Source: Sipunculus nudus
Lineage: Eukaryota; Annelida; Sipuncula; Golfingiida; Sipunculidae
Direction: 5' to 3'
DNA: 64,000 bases
NCBI GenBank assembly: GCA_026874595.1
Contig: CM049313.1
Coordinates: 42,622,659-42,686,658, forward strand
Part shown: positions 22,001-33,221 of the stretch, piece by piece
How the letters are laid out: each line of letters starts with the position of its first letter
Position numbering within the stretch: the stretch's first letter is position 1
Translations under genes and position numbers: made by a program
The notes under the pieces: generated by a model
What the model was told of the DNA's origin: nothing
The model's database searches: none
Seen by the model: only the letters and a program-made list of their open reading frames with translations

Positions 22001-24223
22001 TTTTGTTGAATATATAGTGATGCATCTTAGCTATATCTACACTTTGCGTTATCGTTAGACCTAATATACGTAGTTCAAATAACATAATCTTATAATGAGC
22101 ATATCAAAAAGTAACATATCTTGAACGATTATTATTATATACACAATTTAAATGTTGGTTGTATAAGAAACTGACATAAATAGTTACTACCATCTTTGGT
22201 TTTCGCTTATACCCTTGTATTTACATATTTCAATCATTTGTTTCAATCATGTAGGAGGTATGTATACAACATGGTATCTGTACCTCGACAGTTAAAGTTA
22301 CAGTTTAAAACAAACTTTCACGTACCTTCTAGCCAAGTAAGAACAGTGACTCATGAGTGCCTAATATAACTGTGTGTCAATATGGCGTTCTGTGCATCTC
22401 TGAATATGCTCTTAGCAAAACAATATATATAATGCGCGGTTAGTAACCTCGCAACAGAGTAATGTGTTATGTGCATTTTGAACTCTCGCGATTACACACA
22501 GGTGTATCGAAATACAATAGTTCTTGTGTGGATTATCCATCACTACGGCTCGGGTACTTAGTTGTTCATCCACTAGAACTCGGCCTTTAAACCTGTTCAT
22601 TCATTTCATCTCGAGCCTCATTCACTACGCTTCGGCCTTTTGAAATCAGTTCCGCAAAGTCAAAACAAAAGGCCTCACTCACACCTCCTGGGGGGTCTTC
22701 CGGGGCTGACATAAAACAAGTAATATGAGTTTAACAAACTGTTGAACAAACCTGTAACTTTGCAAAATATTAAAATCTCATAAAACATTCTAATAAAGCT
22801 AAGAGTATAATTTACATTACCAGTAAAACAGTTCTATTTACTTCCAATTATGTTAAGTGTTTTAATTTAAATTAATGTAACATTAAATAAACATCATACA
22901 CAACAAATATAAATAAAAAAGATTTATACATATTATTTAGGATATAGGCTATAGTAATACCAAAAGATAAACTTGTGTAACCGAATAGTTTCTACACCTG
23001 GTTTAAACATTACTGGTAACAGTTTTATTAGGTATTTCGATTTTTATAGTTTTCCCTAACATAACCCTGGATCTGGAAAACTATGTCATTTGACTAAACA
23101 TAATAGAGTGTAAATTCAACTACAAAGAAAATATATGTTGGATTGGAAACTTATTCATAATTAGGTTTTTAGCTATCTAGACGACATGGATATAAGTTGG
23201 TTGTGATTGGGATGTAGATTACACACGTTCGAAGAGTCTCTTGGGTCTATTTCAAGACGAGGATCCGGGGGGGGGGGGCTAGGAGTTCAATACCCCCCTT
23301 TTTCATCCGCCGAAACCTTTTTATAAGTGATTTAAACATATTTTGGCGACCTGGACCCCCCCCCCCCCCTTTCGAAACCGGGGACCTTTATTTTCAGGTT
23401 TTCATTAGTCCTCCTGGGTTGGACCCCTGTTTTCCTAAATCCCTGATCCGCCCCTTATTACTCCAAGTGCATGATAATGGGTTACAAAATTAATTTCAAT
23501 CAAATAGTGACATAAAAAATACAATTCCATTTGTTATCCAGAATAAGTTGACGTGAAAATAAGCAAAAAATACTTTTCTGCAACACAAAGAGTAGGCAAA
23601 TGCTTTGAAAATCACAAAGCAATCGCAGGAGGAAAATGTTTGCCACATTACGAGTGATTGGTTCATGATACAAAAGGAAATATATTTTTTCCATAAAAGC
23701 ACCGGATATCATACGCAAATTAAAAATTATAATGATATATCAAGGGAGCTATCGGGCGAAATATAATCTTAATTTAAGGAAGACATGTCTCAGTAGATAT
23801 GTCGTCGCGTCCGTTTGAGACCTAACACGGTAACACGAGACCTAAGACGATATTCATAAGACTGATCGAGCTGTTTTGATCATAACACGGGGATCTGCGG
23901 TAATCAGGGGGCGTCAATGAAGTTCAGGGGGGATTGAAGATATATATGATTGAAGATTGAAGGTATATACCCCACCCCCTGTTTATCAAGGGGGGTTGGG
24001 TTGCCAATGCCCCTGATATTGAGAGAATATTTATTTATTGGAAACGAAATATATTATTGTTTAAAATATTAGAATTTTAAAATAATATGTATATTATTTA
24101 ACATGATATACTTTGGTTCAAATTCTGAGTTTACTATGAAATATTACCTATATAAACCTGGTTTTGAATTAACCTGTTTTCTTGAAATATAATACCTTAT
24201 TCTTTTAATTTTATGCTTCTTTG

Positions 24224-24279
<56 letters not shown>

Positions 24280-25107
24280 ATTAAATGTGTCACACGGGCA
24301 ATAAAAAGTGACATATAAATATATATTAATTGTGTGTCTGCTTATAAGAGAAACACTAATTACCCTCATTGATTACCACACATGCGAGTCACCCCCCCCC
24401 CCCCCCCCCCATGCTGTCCCATGATATCTTAGCCGATAAAGCTACAGACTCTTTATCCTTATCACATAAATTACCTTGCAATCATCTTGTCTACAAGCGA
24501 GGGAAGGTCATCATGGCCTTTGTTTAAATATGTACACGGGAGGTGTGACTTGAGTAGCGCTTAGAATGACCAATAAAACCGGTTGTAAAAAAGGAGACAT
24601 GGTCCGCTTCGGATAAAGACCTAGGTAAGTTTTAATGGGCCATTATTTATCCTTAGCTTTTAATGGAAAAGATTTACAATTTGCAAAAGGAACTCATAGT
24701 ATAAAAAATCTGACAAGAATTATGATAATTATCATGATATTTATTATCTAAAAAATTTCAGATAATGGAATCTTCCGGCCCGTCTACGTGCAATCTTCCT
24801 AATTAGCAGCTGTTGTTCATCAATTATGCCACAAATTCAGGTAAAACCTTTTGAGACGTCATTGTATTCCTTATGCCTGACCTCACTGTAGCCATGATTC
24901 CAGAAAATGAATATGTTCTAGCCAAATATCGAAGAAAACAATGAACTTTTTACGGATATATTTTTGTTTTGAGCTGATGACTCACTCTTAATGAAGTTTA
25001 CATCAGTGGTAAAAATGAAAGATATTTTTAAGGGAAACATTTAATGTAGCTGTTTACAATTGGAAAATACAAAATACAGTATACTGTGTAATCATCTATA
25101 TATTTTG
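19034..25107. other. Long non-coding stretch without recognisable genes
   Basis: Only short open frames without known motifs occur. Notable content: a nuclear-receptor half-site cluster at 19498-19559; C/G homopolymer runs at about 21608-21619, 23268-23279 and 23357-23370; a possible G/C-ended MITE-like repeat at about 23262-23455 (GAGGATCCGGGGGG against CTGATCCGCCCC); (TA)n at about 24224-24278; poly-C at about 24391-24410. Exons of a host gene could be hidden here, but I cannot support any. Confidence 0.6.
19498..19559. promoter_or_regulatory. Cluster of nuclear-receptor half-sites (possible)
   Basis: AGGTCA at 19498 and 19520, GGGTCA at 19532 overlapping AGGTCA at 19537, then GGGTGA-ACAG-AGTTCA (a direct repeat with 4-base spacing) at 19544-19559. 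Motifs are seen directly; function is speculative and no gene is recognised nearby. Confidence 0.3.
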
Positions 25108-25621
25108 AGTAGGCCACGCGGCTGTGACCTTTGACCCCGTGACCTCAAATCGGTAGGGTTCTATATCTTTGTGAGGGTGAGCCATATCTGCATGATGAAA
25201 GGTTTTGGTCAAAAGGTTTGGCTTAAAATGGGCCCACAAGCTTTTTCAAGCAGCGATCCCTGTGGCCGTGACCTTTAACTCCGTGACCTTCTTCATCTAT
25301 GTGAGAATAAGCCATATGTGCAAGATGAAGGTTTTTGGTGAATCGGTTTTACTCAAATGGGTCCACAAGCTTTTTTCAAGAAGGTGGCCCCTGTGGCCGT
25401 GACCTTTGACCTCGTGACCTAAAAATCGATAGGGGTCTCCGTCTAAGGATGAGTGAGCCATATGTGCAAGACGAAAGGTTTTGGTTAAACGGTTGGGCTT
25501 TAAAGTGACCCACAAGACAATCCCGGACGGACGGGCGGCATGCCGGACGGGTGAACGGAATGACGCACAAACAGAGGCGTTACTATATCCCCCTCCTGCA
25601 ACGTTGAGTGGGGATAGTAAA
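25108..25621. mobile_element. Repeat-core element remnant with three ~135-bp units
   Basis: Three units start near 25120, 25264 and 25395 with GTGACCTTTGACC-like sequence followed by CCGTGACCT, AGCCATATGTGCA(A/T)GA and CCCACAAGCTTTTT. After the third unit comes a GGACGG-rich segment and a right end with inverted TATCCCC (about 25590) and GGGGATA (about 25611). The plan matches the other repeat-core elements here. No left terminus is recognised, so it may be 5' truncated. Confidence 0.7.
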
Positions 25622-26150
25622 CCAACTGTAGCGAAAATTAAGAAACAAACGCAAGGGTGTCTCCGTAAATTGAACCCTGACACGGTGACAACAAGCCTGT
25701 ACTTAGGGTCCCGCGTCATTACGACACACAGGTGTCTGGTTACGTGGATACCCTCTGACTCTCTCCCTTCTCTGGTCGCATGATCACTGATAATCCCTTT
25801 GCTGTACCCAAGATCTGATAGAAAGTATGGTGCTTAGATGCCGCAAATCCTGGTAAAACAAACATAATGAAGTTCTGAAACCGATACGACGCCTTGTCAA
25901 AGACGGGCCGATCACCACGTGAAGCTGTTGTTATGGTAAAGGCGGTAGCGACCCAGAAACGTTAACGCATGCGCAACGACCGTATCATGGTATTCATGTC
26001 AACCTAAATAAATATGCATGAGTAGGTTACAGAGTCGTTCCATTACGTGACAGACATTTGTAACCGTCTCCTCCCCAGGGGTTCTATTTGTAACGGGGTA
26101 GTATCGGAGTGTATTTGGGGATGTCCCACTCGCAGAGATCAGGCGACGCC
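25622..26150. other. Unique left flank of the large duplication
   Basis: No gene or repeat is recognised. Homology to the second duplicated unit begins at 26151. Confidence 0.6.
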
Positions 26151-27380
26151 AAGCCCGTTTACGGCAATATAAGCCGCAGTAGTCTCATTATATGTAAATC
26201 AATACCACAGGAATCAGATCTTCTTTTAAATTAAAAGTATATTTACGTCACTTGCATATAATGTGGAATCAGAAAATATCGTGTGTTTAAAACTTCGTGG
26301 TATGACCTGAAACAGGATTCGTTGGGTTAAAACTTTCGTGGATTAACCGTTCCTGGTTTTGCATTGATTTACACAGATATGCCACTCTGAATGTATATAT
26401 ATTTTACTGGTCTGCTCTATGCCACTTGTTACCAAGACCGCTGTGTGTTAATACACACTACAAGCAGCAGATAGCATTCCCCGTTAGCCGGAATACTGAA
26501 CAGATCAGAAAATAAGCCAAAGAACAGTGCTATTTTTTGTAAAAATGCATTGAATGTTTACAATTTTACGACTCGTTAAATCATATGTCAGCTTCATGCT
26601 GTCCCGGTAAAAGCAATAGGCTCAATTATACTACTAAAATATCGGCTAACTTATCTGAAACGTGGGTGTACACTTTTGGGTATATCTCGATAGATTATCG
26701 GGGATAATTCCATGTGTCTATCAACTGAGACCATGCGTGTCTGAAGGTATTACTAGGTTAATGAAAGCAAGTCTCGGCGTTAGATGTTGGTATGACGCAT
26801 GTTCCGAAAGTATCCCATTTCGACTCCAGTGCCCCAGAACGAGGCCATAGTTAGGCTTGGCTCCAGCTTATATTACAGCTCAGCTGACCGTGACCGATCA
26901 CACAGCCGAGGGGCTAACCAGGTTAACTGCCGCACGGCTGAGTTCTTATTGTTTGGTCAGTAATTAACGGAATAAAGCTACAGGGAGGGGTTGTTAAAAT
27001 TTAATTTTAGAAGTGGAAGCGAAGTGCAACCAATGTCCCTAATGATAATGCGTCTAATGATAATAGGCCTATACAACTTCTATGGTTGCAAACGTGGTTT
27101 ATCAACATGTTAAATGAAAAAAAAAAACTTTATAATGAATCTATTGATCTTTGGGTTTTTAATTTCAAGGATGAAAGTTACCCACGAATTCCACGAAAAA
27201 AAACAAGCAATTCTGAATCCACAATAATTTAATTTTATGCGGAGTTAGATTCAACACGAATAAAGCTTGTTTTCCGAGATATCTAACAAGGCACATCCAT
27301 GTAATACACAATTTAAAAAAATAGATGTATTCTTTTATTTTCATTTTTTTCTAATCTGCATAACTTTTTCCAGGACCACA

Positions 27381-28155
27381 ATGAAAGAAAAAAAAATGCA
27401 GGAGCCTCCTGCGGATTATGTCACCGGAAATAGCCAACAGAATGAAGGCGGAACACAGGCCATTAACAAGTATTTCAGAGACATTCATAAACCCGGCTGA
27501 TCACGCGATATATATCGGCTTAGGGACAGGAGAGACTAGCTTTTATCTGCAGCAGAGGTTTAACGGCCACGTCACGGCAGTCGACGTGAGCGAGGCCATG
27601 GTAAATTATGTAAAGGAAAGATATCGGCCAGATTCTTTGGTGGCGGAACGTATGGATAACTAGATCGGTTACTTATTACTATAACTTTGCCAGTATATAT
27701 ATATATACATGTAATCTAATTTAAGGTGAAATAAGAATTCTTACATTCACTGATTTAGCTTTCTAGATTTCACTGCATGTAACTTTATTACGAAATACCA
27801 TCTGTTTCCTAGGGTTGGAGCACAGGACTCAAAGCCGGGAGAACGTGAGTTCTATTCCAAACCGAGGCGGTGAGGCCTCCACCAAAGGTGAGCGCTCAGC
27901 AGGCTTAATGGGAAGGTCAGGCCGAACGGCCGAGTTGGACCACGGAGTTTCCTCTTTAGTTTGGCCCATGGCAATGGAAACGATTTCAAACCCAAGGCCT
28001 ACTGGTGCAGTAGACATCGTGCCTCTTGTAAACAGCAGGATATAAAATGACAGGAAGCATGTGGTTCTGCCCTGTCTGATACTGGTATGGATACCAGAAT
28101 ACAGACGTACATATACTTAGGTGAGCTACCATAAAAATATGGAGGCGGTTACCAC

Positions 28156-28194
<39 letters not shown>

Positions 28195-29718
28195 GTAAAT
28201 TTAAGATTTGCTGATGTGTTTACATTTGTTATGTGATCGATGTAAAAAAATCCATCAGACAAATAAATAATCTCTTGTTGATATGTTAATTTATGATTCG
28301 ATCATTTGATCTCAGTCTTTCAGCACGTAAAATACAGCAAGAGGCTGGGTACAACTCTTTGTTTTCTTTAGCTACGTCCCGTTTCGTACTTTACTGGGTT
28401 GGTGATATTTGCCGCTCTTGATAACATCAACTGATTACTTAAACCAGGCATAAGTACTATCTTCCTTATTCCAATACACCCTGAGCCCCCTAAACACCTA
28501 TATGCTATGACTATGAAAATCATGGAAAACCCTTCTTGGAAAGAATGGGTTAATTTTAAGGTAATCCTTCTTTTGTCTTTATATCATCTCTGTATAAAAT
28601 TGATCATTATTCCATGTAAGCAGATTAACTGATTATATAGATACAATGTAAAGCTCTATCTCAAATAAAGTGAAACAAAATATGATTCCAAATCATATTG
28701 AATATCATCAAACAAATTGTTGTTAAGAGTAGGTTCAATTTCGAACACCGGATGGCGCTTAAAAGCAGGTGTGTTTTATCAGTAAAAACAGATTCGATAT
28801 TCATACCTTCATCCCTTTCTAAATTTATATTTTTTTAATGCGACTATATTTGACATATCATCACCTTCTGTGTATCGATTGCATTTATACTCAATGTATC
28901 AGCATTGTGAAAGGGCATTATAACTCTTAGATGGAATTGTATTATGCATAGCACGTGCAGGTTAGTAAGTATAATATCGTGTTTTATCTCCAATCAACAA
29001 TTGAAATCGAGTATTTGAAATACACTTTTCTGTTACTCGATTCTGTTTGTTTCCAGCTCTATTTTTTGTATGTTTTACTGGTTTTGGTTTGATGTGCTAC
29101 ATTATGAGATGGCGTCACGTGATGTTCCAATAACAAAAGGTTGGAACCGTGTTACCGGAAATCTTGGAATTAGAAGTTCCAAATTTAATGATAGTATACG
29201 CCAAGTAAAGGCTTTATTCTAACTAAGACGAGAGAAAAACGTCAAAAATCTGCCCCAGAAGTAAATCATTACGAAGATTTGTTATAACGCACTGAATGTA
29301 AACAACTAATTCGAATAAATAATCTTTCCTTTTCTCTTACTTAATTGAATTATTTATATGATTTGTACTGAGAATGCAAATTTTTATAACTGGCTTGCCC
29401 TTTCTATAATTATTATCACTTAGTTTATCAATCAAAAGTATTTGAAAATAATTTATATAAGAGGTGTTATAAAACACAAATGTTATGATAATCAGTAATA
29501 GCAATTTCTTTAGTGATAAAGTTAGCATTATTTATGTTCTTATTATGGGCAGAGTTTTTGAAAGGAGAACACCCTCCGCCAGATTTGTTTCCCGAACAAT
29601 GAGGGAAGATTTCCTACAAAACATGATGGCTTCCTTTACTGGGAACGAGAAGGCTTTTGGTGTACTCGATAAACTGAAATATGTAATACTTATCAATGTC
29701 ATGAGCAATATGACATGA
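27381..29718 (+). pseudogene. Broken SAM-dependent methyltransferase paralogue, unit 1 plus strand
   Basis: Exon 1 (27381-27662) begins at an ATG after an acceptor-like TTTTTCCAG and aligns with the intact gene (MQEPPADYVTGN against MQRPPEDYQMGN). It is frameshifted by 4 extra bases around 27480-27500. The SAM-binding motif reads AIYIGLGTGETSF, with the first Asp and the Cys changed. The donor site after MDN is destroyed and replaced by a stop. Exon 2 survives at about 28370-28560 (FLIPIHPEPPKHL, then WVNFK before GTAATC) with internal stops. The last exon is recognisable at about 29553-29718 (TMREDFLQNMM). Exon 3 is not found. It points towards the intact gene (convergent). Confidence 0.85.
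27811..28194 (+). mobile_element. tRNA-derived SINE, unit 1 (5' end shortened)
   Basis: The head contains GGAGCACAGGACTC and GAGTTCTATTCC, the latter placed and shaped like an RNA polymerase III box B. It is followed by a tRNA-unrelated body (with ACTGGTATGGATACCAG) and an (AAT)n tail at 28157-28194. The box A region present in the unit-2 copy is missing here. It lies in the first intron of the broken methyltransferase. Confidence 0.75.
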
Positions 29719-32700
29719 CTGCAAACATTAAAAATGACCAAAATACATACAGTTTTTATTATATCTTCCAAGCAGTGCTTATACTAGCGGTTATGAAAAG
29801 TTCTATAAAATATATGTTCAGAAAATGTAATCATAACACTTAATGTTTATCTATGGTCGCGACGGTGTGATATTAGAAGAAATACAGATGGGGATCTTTT
29901 AATAATATCATATTTGATAGCGTCAAATCACACTAAATTCAATATTTAAGTGGCAATTCTGTTTTTACTTTGTAGACTTTAAGACATAAAAGCTGATATT
30001 TTCTACCCCTTATGTGTTTTAGCACTAATGACATGATTTTTTTAGAGAGTTTTGGTTAGTCTATCCTTACGTTTCTTTGATCTAGAATGGCCGAGTTTAT
30101 GAACATAAATTAAACACATAATAAATGAATCCCAAACCATCCTGGTTCCCATACTCCCCGGATGTTACGACCTGAGTATTTGGTTCAAACCTCGAATTAT
30201 TAATTACAATTCGCCCGGAATTCAAACCCGACATCCAACTAAGAAGTCAATGCATTTCCAATGTGGATAGTTGGATATCTTATACACATATACACATAAA
30301 CACATATCTTATATATGTGTGTATGTATGGAGGAAGAGATTCTTTACAAACCAGGAGGAATTACCCTGTTCTTTGTCCGGCATTTCATAAATCACTAAAC
30401 AAGGAATTACCCGTTTGTTCACCTTAACATAGAAAGAAAAAGTGTCGTTGTATATGACACGATGAATAATTGTACGTAGGCTATGGGTTTGTAACCTTAC
30501 ATTCCTGATCCTTTTTCTAATCAAGGTACAATTTAGTCAACAATAGAACTGAAAGGTGACAGCTGAACCAGAAAAAGGAACTCGATATATGTAATCAACA
30601 AGGGACCATTTTAACCCCCCCCCCCCCCCCCCCCCACCCCCACCCCGGGCAACTGAGTGAAAAAAGGGAATTGATGTTGATGGCCAGGACTTCAGGTATA
30701 AGGTCAATTCTTAGCCTAGTATTAAATTTCAGCCTCTGCAAATCAGCCATATTGGAGATCTAGGGAAAGCAGGAGATGGCGAAGAAAAAGAAAAAAAATA
30801 ACATTTAAATCGATGGTTTGAATTCAGGACTTCACAAGACATTTTCATTCAAATATGAATCTGTCAGAAACGAGGGTTTGAATTGGTCTGCATTCCGTTA
30901 GTTTGCCCTTGTTAGTTACACGGATGCATGCCAAAAATGTTCCAGTAGCATGGTCACAAGAGAGCTGTGACTTAGGTATTTTGTTACATATTCTAGTATG
31001 GACAACAGCCAGATGATTGTTTTGATAATTTATTGGGCATTAATATGCAGTACCATCTTTAGAAAATAGGGTGAGATAGTTGGTTAAAGGACACACGTGT
31101 CTCGTTAGATGTTAATTTCAGGGCAGTTTTGTTGTTAAAGAGCACACGTGTCTCGTCTGATGTCAATTTTAGTACGGTTTAATTAAGAATGAGCCGCCTC
31201 TGTTTTTGGCGATCACAAGTGTCTGTTGTAGATTTCAAAGGAATAGCATATGCGTATGTTAGATTTTCTCACACACTGTTACTTAAGACGTGTCCTTATT
31301 AATATTCGCGCAGTGATTGACCGTCGGTGTAATTTGGAGTAATGATTGGTCAGAGGACAATCGGGAGTTGTGACTTCTGCAAGAATTTATTAGGAGTGGA
31401 GTAAAACATTTTGGAAAGGGTCCGTCTCAGCGTACCGTTAAGGTATAGACTGACGATACCTTTAGCAGTCCTGGGGCCTGTCTGCATATGTCACTGTGGA
31501 GACAGCTGAGATGTGGTGTCTACATGTGTAAATAGTCGGTGTCTGTGGAAGCCACAAGTAATTTCCCTGTAAATGACTTCAGAGCAAGTAAAGCATGTTG
31601 CCCACGGCCTGTTAATTTTGATGATTGATACTTGTTGTGTGCGCTTTAAGGAACAGACCGAGGACATTATATATACGTCTTACCGTAGAGGTATAGGATA
31701 TTGCTGTGTGAAAGCTTATTCTAGTACCAGGTCTGGATGATTCCTGGAGATATCAGCTGTGAGAGATTGTGATTTAATCCTCTGAAAGAATAGTGTGTGC
31801 GCGGTACGTGTATACACAGCGAGAGATTGAGGATTAAATAAACTCCGTGAATATAGGACATTTTACAACCCGGTGTTACGTGTGTGCGCGATAATCAAGA
31901 GGTTAGGAACCGAGTGATCAGGAACTTTGCTGTTTTTAGTTATGACTGGACTCTCTGTTTTTTTGTGATTATATTCATTAAAGGTGTAAAAGGAGCGCCT
32001 CTCAAGAAAATGTAAGTAACTTTATTTTCATATAGTATTGTTTTTGTTAACAAAGGTCTTAAGTTTTTTTAGTGTACAGATATTTGAGTGCAGCCCGTTT
32101 GTTTGACTCTTAAAAGAACCTGGACGTTCACATCTTCACCGATGTGACACCCATTACAAATGAGTATGTTCTCGGCGTTACTAGTATCATAAGACTTTGG
32201 TCAATAGGAGGTTGGTATTGTAAGGCAGCTAGCTAGCTTAGTTATGCTCTGCTCAGTCGTCAGTGATCATCCAGCAATGCATCTGTTGTTTATCTACAAG
32301 GTCAGATACCTTGTCTCGTCTCCATTATATCTCATGTTTCTCACTTGTTTCTCATATAGCTTACGTTCAAACTTAAACCAATCGAGTCAACATCTGAAGA
32401 ATTTTGGGGCGCGTAAATTACAAGCAAAAAGCAGCAGATTTAAAAGTGCTAATGGGTCAAAAATCTTGGCAATATTTTTTCGGGTTTTTTTTCTGTTCCA
32501 CCTCTCTATACAATATCAGTCAAACAATCAGACGGAATACGAATAAGAACAAAGCACTATGTTTATACAGTTAATACTTATACTTTATTTAATGTTGAAT
32601 TGTGGTGTGTAAGACAGCCACAAGTTAATGATTTAATGTGCACAATTTGTACATTATGAAGGTATGAACACAAAAAAGTATTCTTTTATTAACAACGAAC

Positions 32701-33115
32701 TTTAATATAAGAAAAACTCTTACGAAATACAGTGCAGACTTGGCTTGCATGGGGTTGGAGGTTCCACCCTCTAAAATGCACACATGCCGGCAACAGTTAT
32801 TTCTGTTGTTAGCTATTTCAACACATGTATTTTAAAGCCTTCTATTTGTGTACATTTTATGGGCATTTTTCACTTAGCCTTTGTCTGGGTACATATTAAT
32901 GCAATTTATATGAATTAAGTTTCTTGTTAAGAAAAGTTCCTATAACGCCTGGGTGAAGGTACAGAGAGCTTTTAGTGTACAAGCTTTTACTGAAGACGGC
33001 ATTTCTGGAAATGTTAGCCTTTTTTTATAAAGGTTCGTATGCTTAAATCCTATCTGATTTAATCAAAAGTGTACACTTAAAAATTATGTACCTTTCATTG
33101 TTATTTATATATTTC
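29719..33115. other. Non-coding spacer between convergent methyltransferase loci, unit 1
   Basis: Contains poly-C at about 30617-30643, two direct repeats each holding ACACGTGT near 31088-31175, and a block at 31755-32932 absent from unit 2. The text around 31380-31900 (AATAAACTCC, paired GAGAGATTG motifs) has an LTR-like feel, but I find no convincing paired ends. No gene is supported. Confidence 0.6.
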
Positions 33116-33121
33116 TTTATT
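33116..33121 (-). terminator. Polyadenylation signal AATAAA, methyltransferase unit 1
   Basis: AATAAA on the minus strand about 100 bp downstream of the stop codon at 33222; conserved at 49453-49458 in unit 2. Confidence 0.6.
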
Positions 33122-33221
33122 TGTGATATATATATAAGGCTTATATTCTTAATTACTGGTGGTTTAATAAAGCGAAAAAAATCGGAGGTTATACCCTCTC
33201 GATATTTGTATCTTGATCAGG

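Noticed and set aside
25297-25783. Open frames of 100-140 codons on both strands
   Set aside because: They fall over the DR1-bearing tandem repeat and its GGACGG-rich edge; explained by the repeat.
31380-31900. Possible solo LTR
   Set aside because: No convincing TG...CA ends, target duplication or second copy found by eye.
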